Below are positions 35,000-46,899 of a stretch of DNA of 64,000 nucleotides, piece after piece (position 1 is the stretch's first letter; the number at the start of each line of letters is the position of its first letter). The stretch spans positions 136,238,399 to 136,302,398 of the forward strand of contig OY744521.1 of the NCBI GenBank assembly GCA_963556195.1. The letters run 5' to 3'. The notes under the pieces were generated by a model. It was not told the DNA's origin. It saw only the letters and a list, made by a program, of their open reading frames with translations, and made no database searches. Source of the DNA: Sepiola atlantica (Eukaryota; Mollusca; Cephalopoda; Sepiida; Sepiolidae). A program made the translations under genes and the position numbers.

Positions 35000-37900
35000 A
35001 TTTATGAGTGAATCATAATATTCCAAAATGCTCAATTAACCCTTTTATTTATCTCATTTGTTATTGTGAAGATTTTCGTTGCAGTTATCGGCATGAAAAA
35101 AGACGAATTAATGAAACAATTTCGAATTGCGATTGTGATTGATTATGATAGCATGGTGTCATTTTTGCCTGCTCTCTCTTCCATCGATAGATCTCTTTTC
35201 TTTTTTAAAAATTATCACCGTGTAGCTATTCCGATGAGCAATTAAGTCATAACGGTTTTCATTGTCCAGTATTTTTACACAAAATATATAATGTACACTA
35301 TATATTACTCAAATATAAAGGATAATACAAATATGTATTTGTTATATATATACTTATTTTATATACACTTGTTACGTGTTTTTCCGGTGTAACTGTATAT
35401 CAGTAATCATACACCATGATAACCGAATGAAATATTTACTTTGCATATTTATTGTTAAACATAATATATTTTAAAATCGGTCCATGGATATGGAATAAAC
35501 AAAACAACATAATTTTTCTATCCTCTTTTCTCCTATAAAGAGATTAGAATTAGGGTTAGAGTTAGGGTTAGAGTTTGCATGATGTTTACTGGCGCTCTTT
35601 ACAAATTTTACAAATTCCATCGAATACATTCCTTTTGTGTTTGTACTAATACCATGGCATCAACTTTGCCTTCAACTACTGGTAAAATTGCAATGAGTAT
35701 TACTTTTTTTACATAAAATAACTGGAAGAATTATGTCGGAAAATAGACAAACCAGTCGAATCAATGAATCGTTTTCCTATAGGAATTGGGTTTCAGCATT
35801 CAAAAACTGATGTGACCTCAAGGTCCGAAAATAAATAAGACAACAAGGAGATATCGGATAAGGATATATATTTACAAGTACATAAGTGTTGCTTCTGGAC
35901 TGGTCATCGCAACTCTTTCTGTTGCCACTACTATTTATAGTGTCGGGAAGAGTCCATGTAGTGATGGAATTTTAATATATACATTTATATAAACATGTAG
36001 GAGATTAAAATTTATTAGGGTTTCGCATAACTAAAAAACGTATGATTTTCATAAATAAATGCTTGCTTGAGTAGACCAATAAGGTAGAGCACCATAATAA
36101 TAATCAAAAAGGGTTTGTAAGTTGTAAAATAAGTTGAACTAAAACTTATGCTGTGAAATATCTCATGAATATATTCCTTATAATTATTTCGCATTTGTGA
36201 TATGGCTTCTGCTTCGCTAAACCAGAAAGTACATCCATATCAGGAGTTGAACTCGAGACGACCAGAAACAACGAATGCCTTTATCTATTCAGCCACTGTT
36301 ATCATCTCATAATATTCAGGTAGTGAAATTCCGGAAATTACACCAAATAGCAGGGGTTTCTTTTTCTTTTATATAAAGTTCTAATACAGTTTTGTATTTT
36401 CACCATTGGTTTACTGAAGTTTTCCAAGTTCTGTTCTATCTTACTATTCAACTCAGAAATGGGTAAAATACTAGGTTAAAATCTTAATCTAAAACCTTGG
36501 TCAAACAACTCGTCTGAAACAGAAACTGAAAGAACAACTTGGATCATGGTTATTTCGTGGGTTTATTTTTGAAAAAGTAATTCTTCAATGTTCAAGTGTA
36601 GCGCAGGATGCACTTCATCAGGCTATACTTATTACACGATGATAGTTAGTGTACAGAACATGCGAGGTCCTCACAGTCAAAAACACTTCGGGATATCGGA
36701 CGTGAATAGACTATAAGGCCAATAATGCACATACGTTGAATAAAAGTTTTTGAGAGAGAATGCAAAATTTATCTTAAGAGCAAGAAAACGTGGAAAGTCA
36801 AAGTCAATCATTATATATCAAATAAATATAAAAACTTGAAAGGCGTATAAGATTGTAATACATATTTTGATTCCGTCAAATGTATCAGTACATCTGGGAA
36901 AATGTGTCTTAAATTAAAGAAAGAAAATGAAGTTTAACGGTCCACAAATCACAAGTTCACAAATTTGTCCAGATTTTCGTCGCCGGAAGTCGTGCTCATC
37001 TGACAGACGCATATCAGACTGATTTAAAATTATTCTACTTTTTTAAATAGTAATCATCTAACCAGAATCTAGCAGTATACATTTGTAAGAAAGGGGAGCT
37101 AGACAGAGAGACCGTTTTGTGTTTGGAATTTGAATAAACTTTTTTACCATCCCAGAAATACGATACACGGTTTTAATTTTGTGTATGCAAACTAGATATT
37201 CTGTTGCCATCAGCAAACTATCTATTTAAGCCAGTTTGGGTCATAGGCGTCCTTATAACACATTGAATACAGCTACTGAAGGTTTTACACTTTACAATCA
37301 AGAATATGTGCAATATATCAACGAATGGATCGTTTTATATAGGTAATCTATGTTAGCATTATATGCGCCCCAAAACCAATGTAAAAAACGAAACCAAAGA
37401 TTTTAAAGAATTCCCGGCAAGCTTTAGATATAAAATAATTCAACTTCTTTAAGCAAAAATCAGGAATAATAGTTTTCTTTATTTTAAATACTTCTACGTT
37501 CATCGCATATTTCCGGACAAACCATTTTCTCGCCTCTGACGTTGTCAACAGGTTTTACTTAGTTGGCGCCGTGGTTTTCGAACTTATACACTTATATGAA
37601 TGCTGCCCTCCCGATTGTTTTTATCAATCTTGCATGGAAGTGTGCGTGCGCATGCGTGCATGTCATCAGCATCAGTCGCACTTTCAACTCTGCGTGATAA
37701 AAACTAGAACGAGAAAAATAACGTCTCATTAAACTATATAATTTGATTTTCATTTCAATCCTCATCGTTTTAATAAGGCGCCGTCAGTCAATGTATCGGG
37801 ATTTTTCTCCCAGAACATTGTCATTTTTTTCTTTTTTTAAATGTTAACTTGTCGACATTATTCGTTGCTTTGAAAGTGGGCTACATATAATATATAAATT

Positions 37901-39180
37901 ACAGCCGGTCTGTTTCTCGCAATTTTATCATCAATTTCTTTTTTACGAAGTATATAATCAATTATTTTTATATAATTATCTGGTATCCTTTCGATTATAT
38001 TCTTAAATAATAATGATAAAAATTCTGATCGATTTTACCTATTCCCATATTTAATGCGAGATATATTTCATTTTGGAAGAGAAAGTGTTTGAAGGCGCCA
38101 GTATCTGCATAAAATGATATCGACTTCATTTCAGACATTATTATTTTTTACAAAAAAGTTTATAAATTTTCATTATTATTTATTTTTAATAAATATAATA
38201 TAATAATTATATTAATATGCAGGTCGTAATAACGAAATCGCCCCACCCTAAAAACAGCATTTTTCTATTGATAACGTTATTTAACTAGTCTTTGAGTGTG
38301 TGTTACTGTGATGTGATTGATAAAAGATAGGTTGTATACTCAAACGAGGCATAGTTCAATTTGCTTCGGGTGCAATTTGTCTTTTATTGCTAAATCATTC
38401 TATAAGCCATTTCAGTTCTCCCTAAATTCTTATCATTTATACAGTTAAGCGTTTTAGAGAAAAAAATTATTAATTACATTTTAAAAAGAGAAAAAATGGT
38501 TATTTAAAAAAAAAACAATATGACAAATTTTTACTAACACATACAACGCTTGAAATACTTTGTACCCAAATTCAGTTTATAATAGTCTCAAACCCAAAAT
38601 TATTTTTAATTCTCTTTATTAATTGAACCTGCTAGGTGTAAGAGTTCAAGGGTGGTCTATATTAATTCTAATTTTATACAAAGCGGTAAAAGGGGAGTTG
38701 AATCCATTCGTCTTAATTAAGATACCTCTGATTTTTGTGACATTTTAACAATGGGTATTAGACATGAATTAATAAATATTCCACACATTTCCGTTTATAT
38801 GAAGTATTTCAAAGGGATTGTATGGGACATAATATAGGCACAACCGCCCATTTGAAAATTCAAATATATCGAATTTGCATTGAATTTGATGCATAGACAT
38901 TAGACACCAATTTAAACAAGATTCTATCAATTTAAATTTCTTCTGAAGAGTCCTCAGCTTAAACCTTAAATTTGAAACATTATCTAGAATTAAAATCATG
39001 TAACGGATATTAATCAAAATTAGAATAAGGATATTAGAATCATAATATTTTGGCTTTCATTTTCGTAATAGGTTCTTAAAAATGTTGCAAAACACTTCCG
39101 TCCGGGGAAGTAATTTTATCCGTGTTGTATGAATTTAAAACTTAAAAGAATCTTATATTTAAAACATTTAGAATCTTTTT
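35000..39180. other. Intron sequence with few features
   Basis: A tRNA-like fragment lies at 36240-36300. TTAGGGTTAGAGTTAGGG at about 35547 resembles two telomere-type units. A minus-strand CTGATGA near 36615-36640 is followed by GAAC rather than GAAA. Otherwise nothing was recognised. Confidence 0.45.
36230..36300 (-). repeat. tRNA-like SINE head fragment
   Basis: The minus strand shows GTGGCTGAATAGATAAAGGC (A-box type) and GAGTTCAACTCC (B-box type) about 30 bases apart, as in a Ser-type tRNA-derived head. There is no acceptor stem closure. Confidence 0.5.
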
Positions 39181-39245
39181 TATTAATTTTATTATATTAT
39201 ACATATATATATATATATAATTAAATAATTAAATGTTATTTATTT

Positions 39246-39293
39246 ATCTGTAGACAAGTTTATTTCGTCTTTTGAAGACTCATCAGTATAGAT
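39246..39293 (-). ncRNA. Hammerhead ribozyme, type I, apparently complete core
   Basis: On the minus strand: stem I strand ATCTATA (39293-39287), CTGATGA (39286-39280), stem II GTCTT-CAA-AAGAC (39279-39267), GAAA, a short stem III ATA/TGT with wobble and loop AACT, the cleavage triplet GTC (C at 39253), then TACAGAT (39252-39246). TACAGAT pairs with ATCTATA at six of seven positions. All conserved core bases of the CUGANGA...GAAA...UH consensus are present and stem II is five perfect pairs. Predicted cut is after the C. It sits between AT-rich repeat and a sequence without a clear tRNA head. Confidence 0.75.
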
Positions 39294-40079
39294 TCAACCA
39301 ACTGACCTATTTACCAACGGGTTCAAACTTACAACATCGTTAACAGTATAAAAAATATACTCATAGGAAATTACCCATACAATTCAGAATGATAACATTT
39401 TTACGCAGCGGACTAATTTTTCATGAAGAAAACAATAGCCAGAACGTCTTGATCTTCAAAATAATGTTAATGACGAAAAGGCCTATAAAAGAATCAATCT
39501 TAAACGAACCAAGATAAACCCGTTTCCTTCTAGCAATTCATGGTTCACGTATTTATTTTACATATCAGCCACCAACAAATTTAAAAAAAGTATATTAAAA
39601 TCTCATACAATATGTCTGAATTGGAAACCACAGATACATTTAATTTTTGTTTTAAATTTAAACTAATTTATCTTATTGATGTTTTGTTTAAAGATGGCGG
39701 CTTTGTCATATAAAATCGTTTTTAATTGAATTTTAATTTTTTTAAATATATAAAAAACGGTTTTCGTCGTTTTACCATTAAAAACAGGATGAAATAAAAA
39801 AAAAAAACGAAAAGTTTGACCGGATACATTCAGATCAATGAACGCCATCAGAAAAAGTAAATATTTTAAATTTATTGTAAAAAACGGCAAAACATAGGAG
39901 ATAAGACGCGAAATGGGAGGTTTTTAACACGTGTATTTGAAAATATGCAGAGCGTGCGAAAAAGACGTTAATTCGAAAAAGAAAAAGAACGAAAAAGACG
40001 AAAAGAAAAAGAAAAATGGAAAGGAGGAAAATAGCAATAAAAATAAGTATTTTCTTACTAAAGATTCACCACTTATTAA

Positions 40080-40535
40080 TGCTCAAAGGCCACTCGAGGA
40101 CAATGGTTAGTCGAGGTCAGAGTTGATAATGCAGTATAGGATTATATTGAATTTTTAGCATAGTTTTTGCCAGATGTTTTGTATAGGAGTAAGAGCCAAG
40201 CCTAAGGTTTACTTTAGATAGTAATGACAGAAAAATGAGAGCGCTTTCGATGCACTTTCGGCGTGGGAGAGAGAATTTGGTCTTGAGGAGGGTGCAGTTT
40301 GTAAGGTCGAAATTGTGGGTAAAACTAGAGTGTTAGTGGGATTGTTATCTTTGAAGTCTTGTTTATGTTTGCAAATACGGGATTTGATATTTCTGGCCGT
40401 CTCGCCGATATAAAACATCGGACATGAGACACATTTAATTTTATATGTGCCGGCTATGGAAGAAGTGTCCTTAGAGGGGATGGGAATGGAGTTTGATGTT
40501 AAGTACATTTTTTATTGTTTTAAAAGTTGGTGTCA
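40080..40535 (-). pseudogene. Penelope-like element, GIY-YIG fragment (second type)
   Basis: The minus-strand frame reads TYKIKCVSCPMFYIGETARN then IKSRICKHKQDF. This fits the Y-x-I-x-C-x-x-C-x-x-x-Y-I-G-E-T form of GIY-YIG nucleases in other Penelope-like clades. After a frame shift HNFDLTNCTLLKTKFSL and CIESALIFLSL complete the domain. The RT part is absent; the element ends near (TA)n at 40573. Confidence 0.75.
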
Positions 40536-40569
40536 GTATTTTTTAGGTCAGGTTTAATTGTTTTTGTGA

Positions 40570-40572
<3 letters not shown>

Positions 40573-40664
<92 letters not shown>

Positions 40665-40665
40665 A
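40573..40665. repeat. (TA)n-(GT)n microsatellite
   Basis: TA run of about 70 bases followed by GT. Confidence 0.95.
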
Positions 40666-40830
40666 TTAAATTTTATGTGAGATATTATTTGACATACTTA
40701 TGAGACACCGACCTGAGTTCTTTGTAGTAGAATAACTATATCCTCGTTGAGAAAAGTAGGTACATCCCACAGTTGGCCGCTCACCGCAGTTTGCATGATC
40801 TGTGTTAGTTAATAGACTTTCTTGAATGCG

Positions 40831-40985
40831 GCGTGATGGCTCAGGTGCGGAGTACTCGCCTTGCATGCAAGTGAGTCGGGTTTCGAATACTGAGTTCGGA
40901 GGGTCCTACTGATAAGTCCAAAGGAGAGCAAAGCTAGAGTCTATAACTTCCAGTCTGTAGGTTTCATGGTTTGTATGGGCGTCGT
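40831..40985 (+). repeat. tRNA-derived SINE head with degenerate hammerhead tail (copy 5)
   Basis: A box TGGCTCAGGTGCGG (40837-40850) and B box GGTTTCGAATAC (40879-40890) are well formed. Next comes CTACTGATAAGTCC (40907-40920), AAA, GGAGAGCAAA. Compared with a hammerhead the core reads CTGATAA for CTGATGA and GCAAA for GAAA, with stem II GTCC/GGA-A; it looks like a decayed ribozyme. A (TA)n tract follows at 41010. Confidence 0.65.
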
Positions 40986-41006
40986 CGTTGTCTGATTGTG
41001 AAAACC

Positions 41007-41009
<3 letters not shown>

Positions 41010-41086
<77 letters not shown>
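41010..41086. repeat. (TA)n microsatellite
   Basis: Pure TA run after the SINE at 40831. Confidence 0.95.
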
Positions 41087-41092
<6 letters not shown>

Positions 41093-41196
41093 GATCCTAC
41101 GCAAATTATTTATAAAGTTCTACTTTGTATTGAGCACTTTTGCAAAATATTGGTTTTAAGTTTATCATATCAATATATTTGGACTTAATTTATATA

Positions 41197-41577
41197 CAGG
41201 GTGGGCAAAAATAAGTGTCCTATTTTTAAAAATTCATAACTTTTTTATTTATTGATTTTTTTTAAATTTTTTTTTAGAATAAGTAAAGGACCCCTTCCGA
41301 AGCAAGCATGAGCCGTATTAGCCCTAAGGAACGTACCCTCATTTAGAAAACATTTTTTTTGCTTAAAAAACTCAAAACAGTGTAAAAAACAATACTTTAG
41401 TTTTTGTAAGTTTTAAGAAGTGTTTTTCGGCTAAAATTTGTTTTGTTTATTTCAACACATCTCGGAAGGGTCAGTCTACACACACATAAAGTTTGGTGAG
41501 TTTAACTTTTATTTTGTGGAAGTTATTCAAATTCAATGTATTCAAATTTAAAGATAGGACCCTTATTTTGGCCCACC

Positions 41578-41580
<3 letters not shown>
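41197..41580. mobile_element. 384-bp MITE with terminal inverted repeats and TA target site
   Basis: The left end CAGGGTGGGCAAAAATAAG with TGTCCTATTTTT pairs with the right end AAAGATAGGACCCTTATTTTG then GCCCACCCTG. Flanking bases are TA on both sides, as after Tc1/mariner-type insertion. The interior has no coding potential. The right TA is the first unit of a (TA)n tract at 41581-41655. Confidence 0.88.

Positions 41581-41655
<75 letters not shown>
41581..41655. repeat. (TA)n microsatellite at the MITE boundary
   Basis: Begins exactly at the TA duplication of the MITE. Confidence 0.95.
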
Positions 41656-41656
<1 letters not shown>

Positions 41657-42299
41657 GTATCTTACCGGCTGTTATGCATGAAATCCATTTCGAAACAATT
41701 AGTTCAGTGGTTTTGTAGTTTACTTCAAATATATAAAAACACCCATGATACTTTTTTTCTGAACTAATTTAAAGCTATTAGTTAAAAACTAAGTAGGTAC
41801 TCCTGACACTAGTTTAAACAAGTTAGCATTTTACAGAAATGAAAGGAGAATAAGGGAATGAAAAGTAAAAGTAAAAGCGAAGGTGGAGAAAAGAGAACTG
41901 TAGAGATCCGTCAAAGTTTAGTGCTTTTAATTAAAACAATAAAAAGTCCATCCTATATTTATCTTTCGCTTTTATTAATTGCCCTCAGAAGTCACTATTA
42001 CAACCACCCACACACTCTCATAACTTCTCTCGCATACACCATCATATACACCAACATATTTATGCACATAAATACATATACAACCGTATACAACCGCATA
42101 CAGCCGTATACAACCGTATATGCACTTTAATATACATACCGGGATTTTAAAACGTCTCGTTACACTTCATTCTTTTGAATCTTTCGGATAAACTTCAACT
42201 TTAAAATAATTTTCGTGCCACTAACTTAACATTCATCTTTAACCGGCGATTATCACAAGCCGTAAATAATGGTAAGATGCATGTATACCATACAATGGA

Positions 42300-42500
42300 A
42301 AGAAGCAGTATTGTGATATCTGCCTTTCTTCCTTGCGGGTAACAAGTCAGAAATTGCCATTCGGTTAAAGGTCAGTTGCATGACCGTCAATAGAGTCGCA
42401 GTTAGGTTAAGGAAACATGAAAGCTTCAAAGATCGACGTTTGCTCAGACAGACCTCATTTCTTCACAAAAATATTAATTTACTTCTTGATACATATCTTT
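42300..42500 (+). pseudogene. DNA-transposase helix-turn-helix fragment
   Basis: One + frame from about 42340 reads NKSEIAIRLKVSCMTVNRVA then VRLRKHESFKDRR. The pattern S-E-I-A-x-x-L-x-V-S-x-x-T-V-x-R-V and the following K-D-R-R/P-x-x-G is the DNA-binding domain of IS630/Tc1/mariner transposases. A stop lies upstream and the catalytic part is missing. Confidence 0.5.
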
Positions 42501-43925
42501 CGGGTGCATTCTGGTTTCTTAGATAACAAGTCAATTAAATAGTTCGTTAAAATCTCTTTTTAAGGCTTCACATATTTTTGTGCTATTCCTCTTATAATAT
42601 TTTAACAACATTAAATTAACTGCCGGGCTACGGCTGATAGGTTAGCTATTTATTAATAAAATATTCGTTAAAATCGCTTAAAACACCTTGGAAAGGTTTT
42701 ATGAGAACGAACAACAAACAATGTATCATTCAACAAATTAAATAACGGGTCTTATGATCGACTCCATTGTATAAAGATGATTAATCGTTCGACTACTGTG
42801 GAGAATACTAAATCATGCGATCCTATATTATAGGACAGAATTACGTCCTTCAATAAAATATGTTCAGATATAAAATCTCATAATTGCGTATATGACTATG
42901 AAACGCCATATTTACTTCAAGATCATGACATTTTGTGCACACAGTCTGAGTGTCTGCCATTTTGTCTGAGATGTGAGATTTTTAACGACATTAATTTCCA
43001 TATCAAATAACTGGACGTTGCAATTATAGTTAAACGAACATAAATATTTTATATCTCGAGTGGTAAGGATTGACGTTGTTGTTCGACTAACTTTCTCAAG
43101 GACAAGGGTTAAACGTGTTGTCTGAATACCTTTCTTTCGAGTGGACAGAAGGTAGACTAAAAAGCATTTTCTACTTGAACAATATATATTTTATTTAATA
43201 TGAATACGGATATACATTTTTTCCTTCTCTATAAGTTTCTTATGGCTATCTTCAGGTTTCGCACGGACCTTATATTGTAATTTTTTATCACTAATTGTTA
43301 AAATACAATTAAACTTTAACGTCTAATTTGATATATTTCACATTATTCAACTAATAAATTAAAGACATACTCGCATATGACACAAAAGGAAACCTTAGGG
43401 CGGTCATTGAGGTTGGCCCTAGGGCTGTCCCTGGGGCTAAACTTTATCAACAATGCCTAATTACATTTGGTAAATAATGTTTATACTAAACTTTAGAAGA
43501 ACATTTTAGGTGGGCTGTTTTGTTTTACATATCAGAACTTTTCAGGTTATTTAATGGCAATTCAGGTGATTTTGGTAAAGGTGTTGTATGCTTCAAGTTC
43601 TTAAATCTTCAAATGTGTATTCATTGTGTTTGCTTTAAATACAGGTTGATCCACAAAACTAGGAAATTTGGCACAATTAGTTTACACATGTAATTGTTGA
43701 AAATAGCATTGTTAGACATAGGAAAAAACACAACTGTTAGAGGAGGTGTCCAATGTGCTCTCTGTAAGTACAACGACGTAGATATGCTTACAAAACACTA
43801 TCCTCGGGTGTCTCAGAGGTATGTCAGGACAACCGTTTCCCTCATAAAATTGCGGACAACTCTGACGTCAATGAACCGTCTGCTAATTTATGACCTCACA
43901 AATGAGTAAGTATACCCAAATAAAT
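42501..43925. other. Intron sequence, nothing recognised
   Basis: AT-rich to mixed DNA. The open frame at 43694-43909 (71 codons) has no recognisable domain. Confidence 0.4.
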
Positions 43926-43929
43926 TGTT

Positions 43930-45506
43930 TGTTCCCCTGGCATGGCCAAGCCACTAGACTCATCGTTGGGTGATCAGAGCGAACATGCTTAGGATGTCTG
44001 CCTGATCAAGGACGCTATGGTTTGAGACGTGGTCCTGTCAGGTCATTCCTCGGATTCGCCTAATGTTGCGCAGGGTGAAGGTGTTAAGACCGTTCTTATG
44101 GCGAAAGTAGAGGGCCCATGTTTCACTGCTCTAGAGCAGCATGCTGAGCACGCAGGCCTGGTACATCTTCATCTTGGAGTTGGTGGTCAGCATCTTGTTT
44201 CAGAATTTCTTCGTTATGATTTTGCCGCCTTGTCGATACGTTTGTAGAGTTCTGCGTTCTGGTAGAGATTGCTGGAGATGGTGGAGCCGAGGTACGTGAA
44301 GCGTTCGACAGCTTCGAAGGTGTAGTCGGAAATGGTGATGTTTAGAATACTGCTTACATTTTCGCCGAGGATGTTAGTCTTTTTGGGTTTATGGTCATGA
44401 CAAACTCTCTGAACGACTGCGCGAAGAAGTTGATGAGTCGCTCAAATGCTTCCTCAGAGTGTGCCGTCAGTTCTGCATCATCAGCGAAGAGCATCTCACG
44501 TATAAGTATTTTCTGCACTTTGGTCTTAGCTCGAAGGGGGGCAAGGTTTAAGAGGCTGCCACTGCTTCTGGTATGGAGGTACACTCTATCAACCGACTAG
44601 TTGAAGGCGTAGGACAACAGCAAAGAAAAGAAAATACCAAAGAGCGTCAAAGCGAGTACGCACCCCTGATTCACCCCGCTCTTGATTGGGAAATGGTCCG
44701 AGGAAAAGTCATCGTACTGTAAGGCAGTGTACAGTAGTTGTCTATGTTTGGTGCATTATTCCTGGAGCTGTCGTAGGGAGATCATATAGACGATTAATCT
44801 TCCTGCCTTAAACCTACACTGTCCATCAGGGTATATACGTTCTGCAAGAAACTGAAGCCTGTTGAGGATAACATGGGCGATGACTTTCCCAACCACACTG
44901 GGGATGGATATTCCACACTAGTTGTTTCAGTCGCCGCGGTCACACTTATTCTTGTACAGAGTGATGATTCTTGCGTTACACATCTTCTGGAGCACTGTTT
45001 CTACTTCCCAACATTGCTGGTGAAGATGGTGAAACAGGGCTGTCTTCTCTCCCACATTGATGATTTGAAGTAGAATGCCATCTTTTTCTGGAGCTTTGCT
45101 GCATGTTATGGAGTTCATGGCGTTGTTTAGTTCTGCTACAGAGTGGGGTGTCTAGATCTTCTTTAACAAGTAAGGTTGATGGTGCTTATGGTGGCTGCGT
45201 CCGTGACAACGTTTTCTACCGAGTAAAGTTCCTGGTAGTGCTAAGCCCACCTCTTCATCTGCCTGCTGCGGTTTAATATTATGTCACCGGCAGTTGATCT
45301 CAGGGGTAGGATCTTGTTTATGCTTATTCAAAGGCTTTCTTCAAGCCATCGTACATGGACACTCTCACAGAGGTTTAGCCAGTAGTAATTGACACAGCGC
45401 TCAGCGGTCCATTCGGCGTCGTTTTTGGCCTACCTTGATGCAGCTACTTTATTGATGGCTCTAATTCAGCAATGCCAGCTTCAAACAAGTCCGGAATCCC
45501 CCCCCT

Positions 45507-45550
<44 letters not shown>

Positions 45551-46850
45551 GCTAAAGGTGGTGATAGCCGAGTAGATGGTATCACTGATGTGAACCCATC
45601 TCTCTTCAACATTGCCAGCAAGGCAGTCTTTAAGGACACCCTCGATGGTGTTGGCGAAGCACTCGCGTATGTATGGCATTGCCGATCTGCTGGTGTTAAT
45701 GTGAGGGGGTGGGGCTTTTCTGCTTGGTTCGATGGATCAACTTGGACTGAAGACGGACTTTACTGCCAACCATAGATTGGTCGGTGTCATAGTCAGCACT
45801 GTGGAAGTTACGTGTGGTGAGAACGCAGTTCAGTGAGTGTCCGTGTGATAATAAGGTCCAGCTTGTGCAGAGATGGGATCTTGGGTGTCGTCCGGATACT
45901 CGATAATGCGGGTTGGTGGCGAATAATGTATTGGTTATGCAGAGGTTGTGGTAGGGGCCCAACTAAAGGAGCCTCTGTCCGTTCTTGTTCAGCCTACCGA
46001 CACGAGAATGGCCGATGTAGATCAGTAGATTCTGACCATTGGTAAGAATCTACTGATTGATTGAAGTCACCGAGCAAATACAGTTTTTCCTTGACATGGA
46101 TGTATTTGATGGTGATGTCAAGATCCTTATAGAACTGATCGTTGGTGTCAGCTAGAAAACATAGCGTGCGAGCATAAACGCTCAGAATGTTAACTGGGCT
46201 TGAGACGGCTGATATGCGGAGAAACAAGATTTGCGCTGTGTCACTGGATGGCGGTTCTACAATGGTGAAAAGAATTCTTGATGTGAATCCAACGCGATGC
46301 AGTCTTGGTTCCTCAGGTACTTAGCCATGCCAGAAAAACGTTTAGTTCTTTTTTCTAAGGCTGCCGCCCGATGCGAGTTTTGTTTCCTGTAGCGCAGTTA
46401 CGTCGATGTTGAGCCTTGTGAGCTCCCGGTCGAAGATAGCTGTTTTCTGGAGTCATTGACTTGTTGTACATCATAAGAGAGGCTAGGGCACATTGTCCTG
46501 ATAATTCAGCTTTCTAATCCCAAAATTTGTGGTTTTGTTTTTCTTTGTTTGATGCAGAATTTTCAGTCTGCTTGTTGGTCTTTTCCCTAGCATCAACCAC
46601 CCATTGAAGCAGGTAGACTGTGGCGGGTTATCACCTTTCTGGGGGCTTCCCAGCTTGATGCGGGCGGTAGCTGACCAGTATGACTAAGATGGTCCCTCCC
46701 ACCACGGAGACAACTCGTAGCGCCTGGGATTACGCCAATCGTTTCTAGTTTATCACTTGTAACTGCTGTCTCCCGCGTTGTTTCGACCGCTGCAAACAGC
46801 GGTACTAAAGTTGGCTCTCCAGTGTGCAAGCCTAGGTAATTTGTATAGAT
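43930..46850 (-). pseudogene. LINE with endonuclease and reverse transcriptase, decayed
   Basis: Reading minus: an endonuclease part with ILSVYARTLCFLADTND and LYLLGDFN (46227-46050), its end with HSADYDTDQSMVGSK near 45760; a linker; RT motifs SKAPEKDGILLQIIN and RIITLYKNKCDRGD (45118-44930); and LFADDAELTAHSEE, the F-A-D-D catalytic box (44500). D-F-N and S-D-x-D-H/Q are hallmarks of apurinic-type LINE endonucleases. Stops, shifts and a (CT)n insert at 45495-45546 break it. It covers almost a full second ORF; the clade (RTE/CR1-like) is uncertain. Confidence 0.82.
45495..45546. repeat. (CT)n microsatellite inside the LINE remnant
   Basis: Pure CT run within the LINE body between endonuclease and RT parts. 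Confidence 0.95.
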
Positions 46851-46899
46851 ATACTGAGCTTCCCAGAGATAAGGATTCGCTTCTCGACCTTGCTAATGC

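Noticed and set aside
36600..36645. Minus-strand CTGATGA with AGTG/CACT stem considered as a hammerhead
   Set aside because: It is followed by TGAAC instead of GAAA and there is no matching stem I; at best a decayed relative.
36960..37010. Minus-strand CAGATGAGC...GACGAAAATC considered as a hammerhead
   Set aside because: The core has A for the invariant U4 and stem II cannot pair next to the core.
44029..45775. Several + strand frames of 66-128 codons
   Set aside because: They are antisense to the minus-strand LINE remnant, whose frames carry the recognisable motifs.
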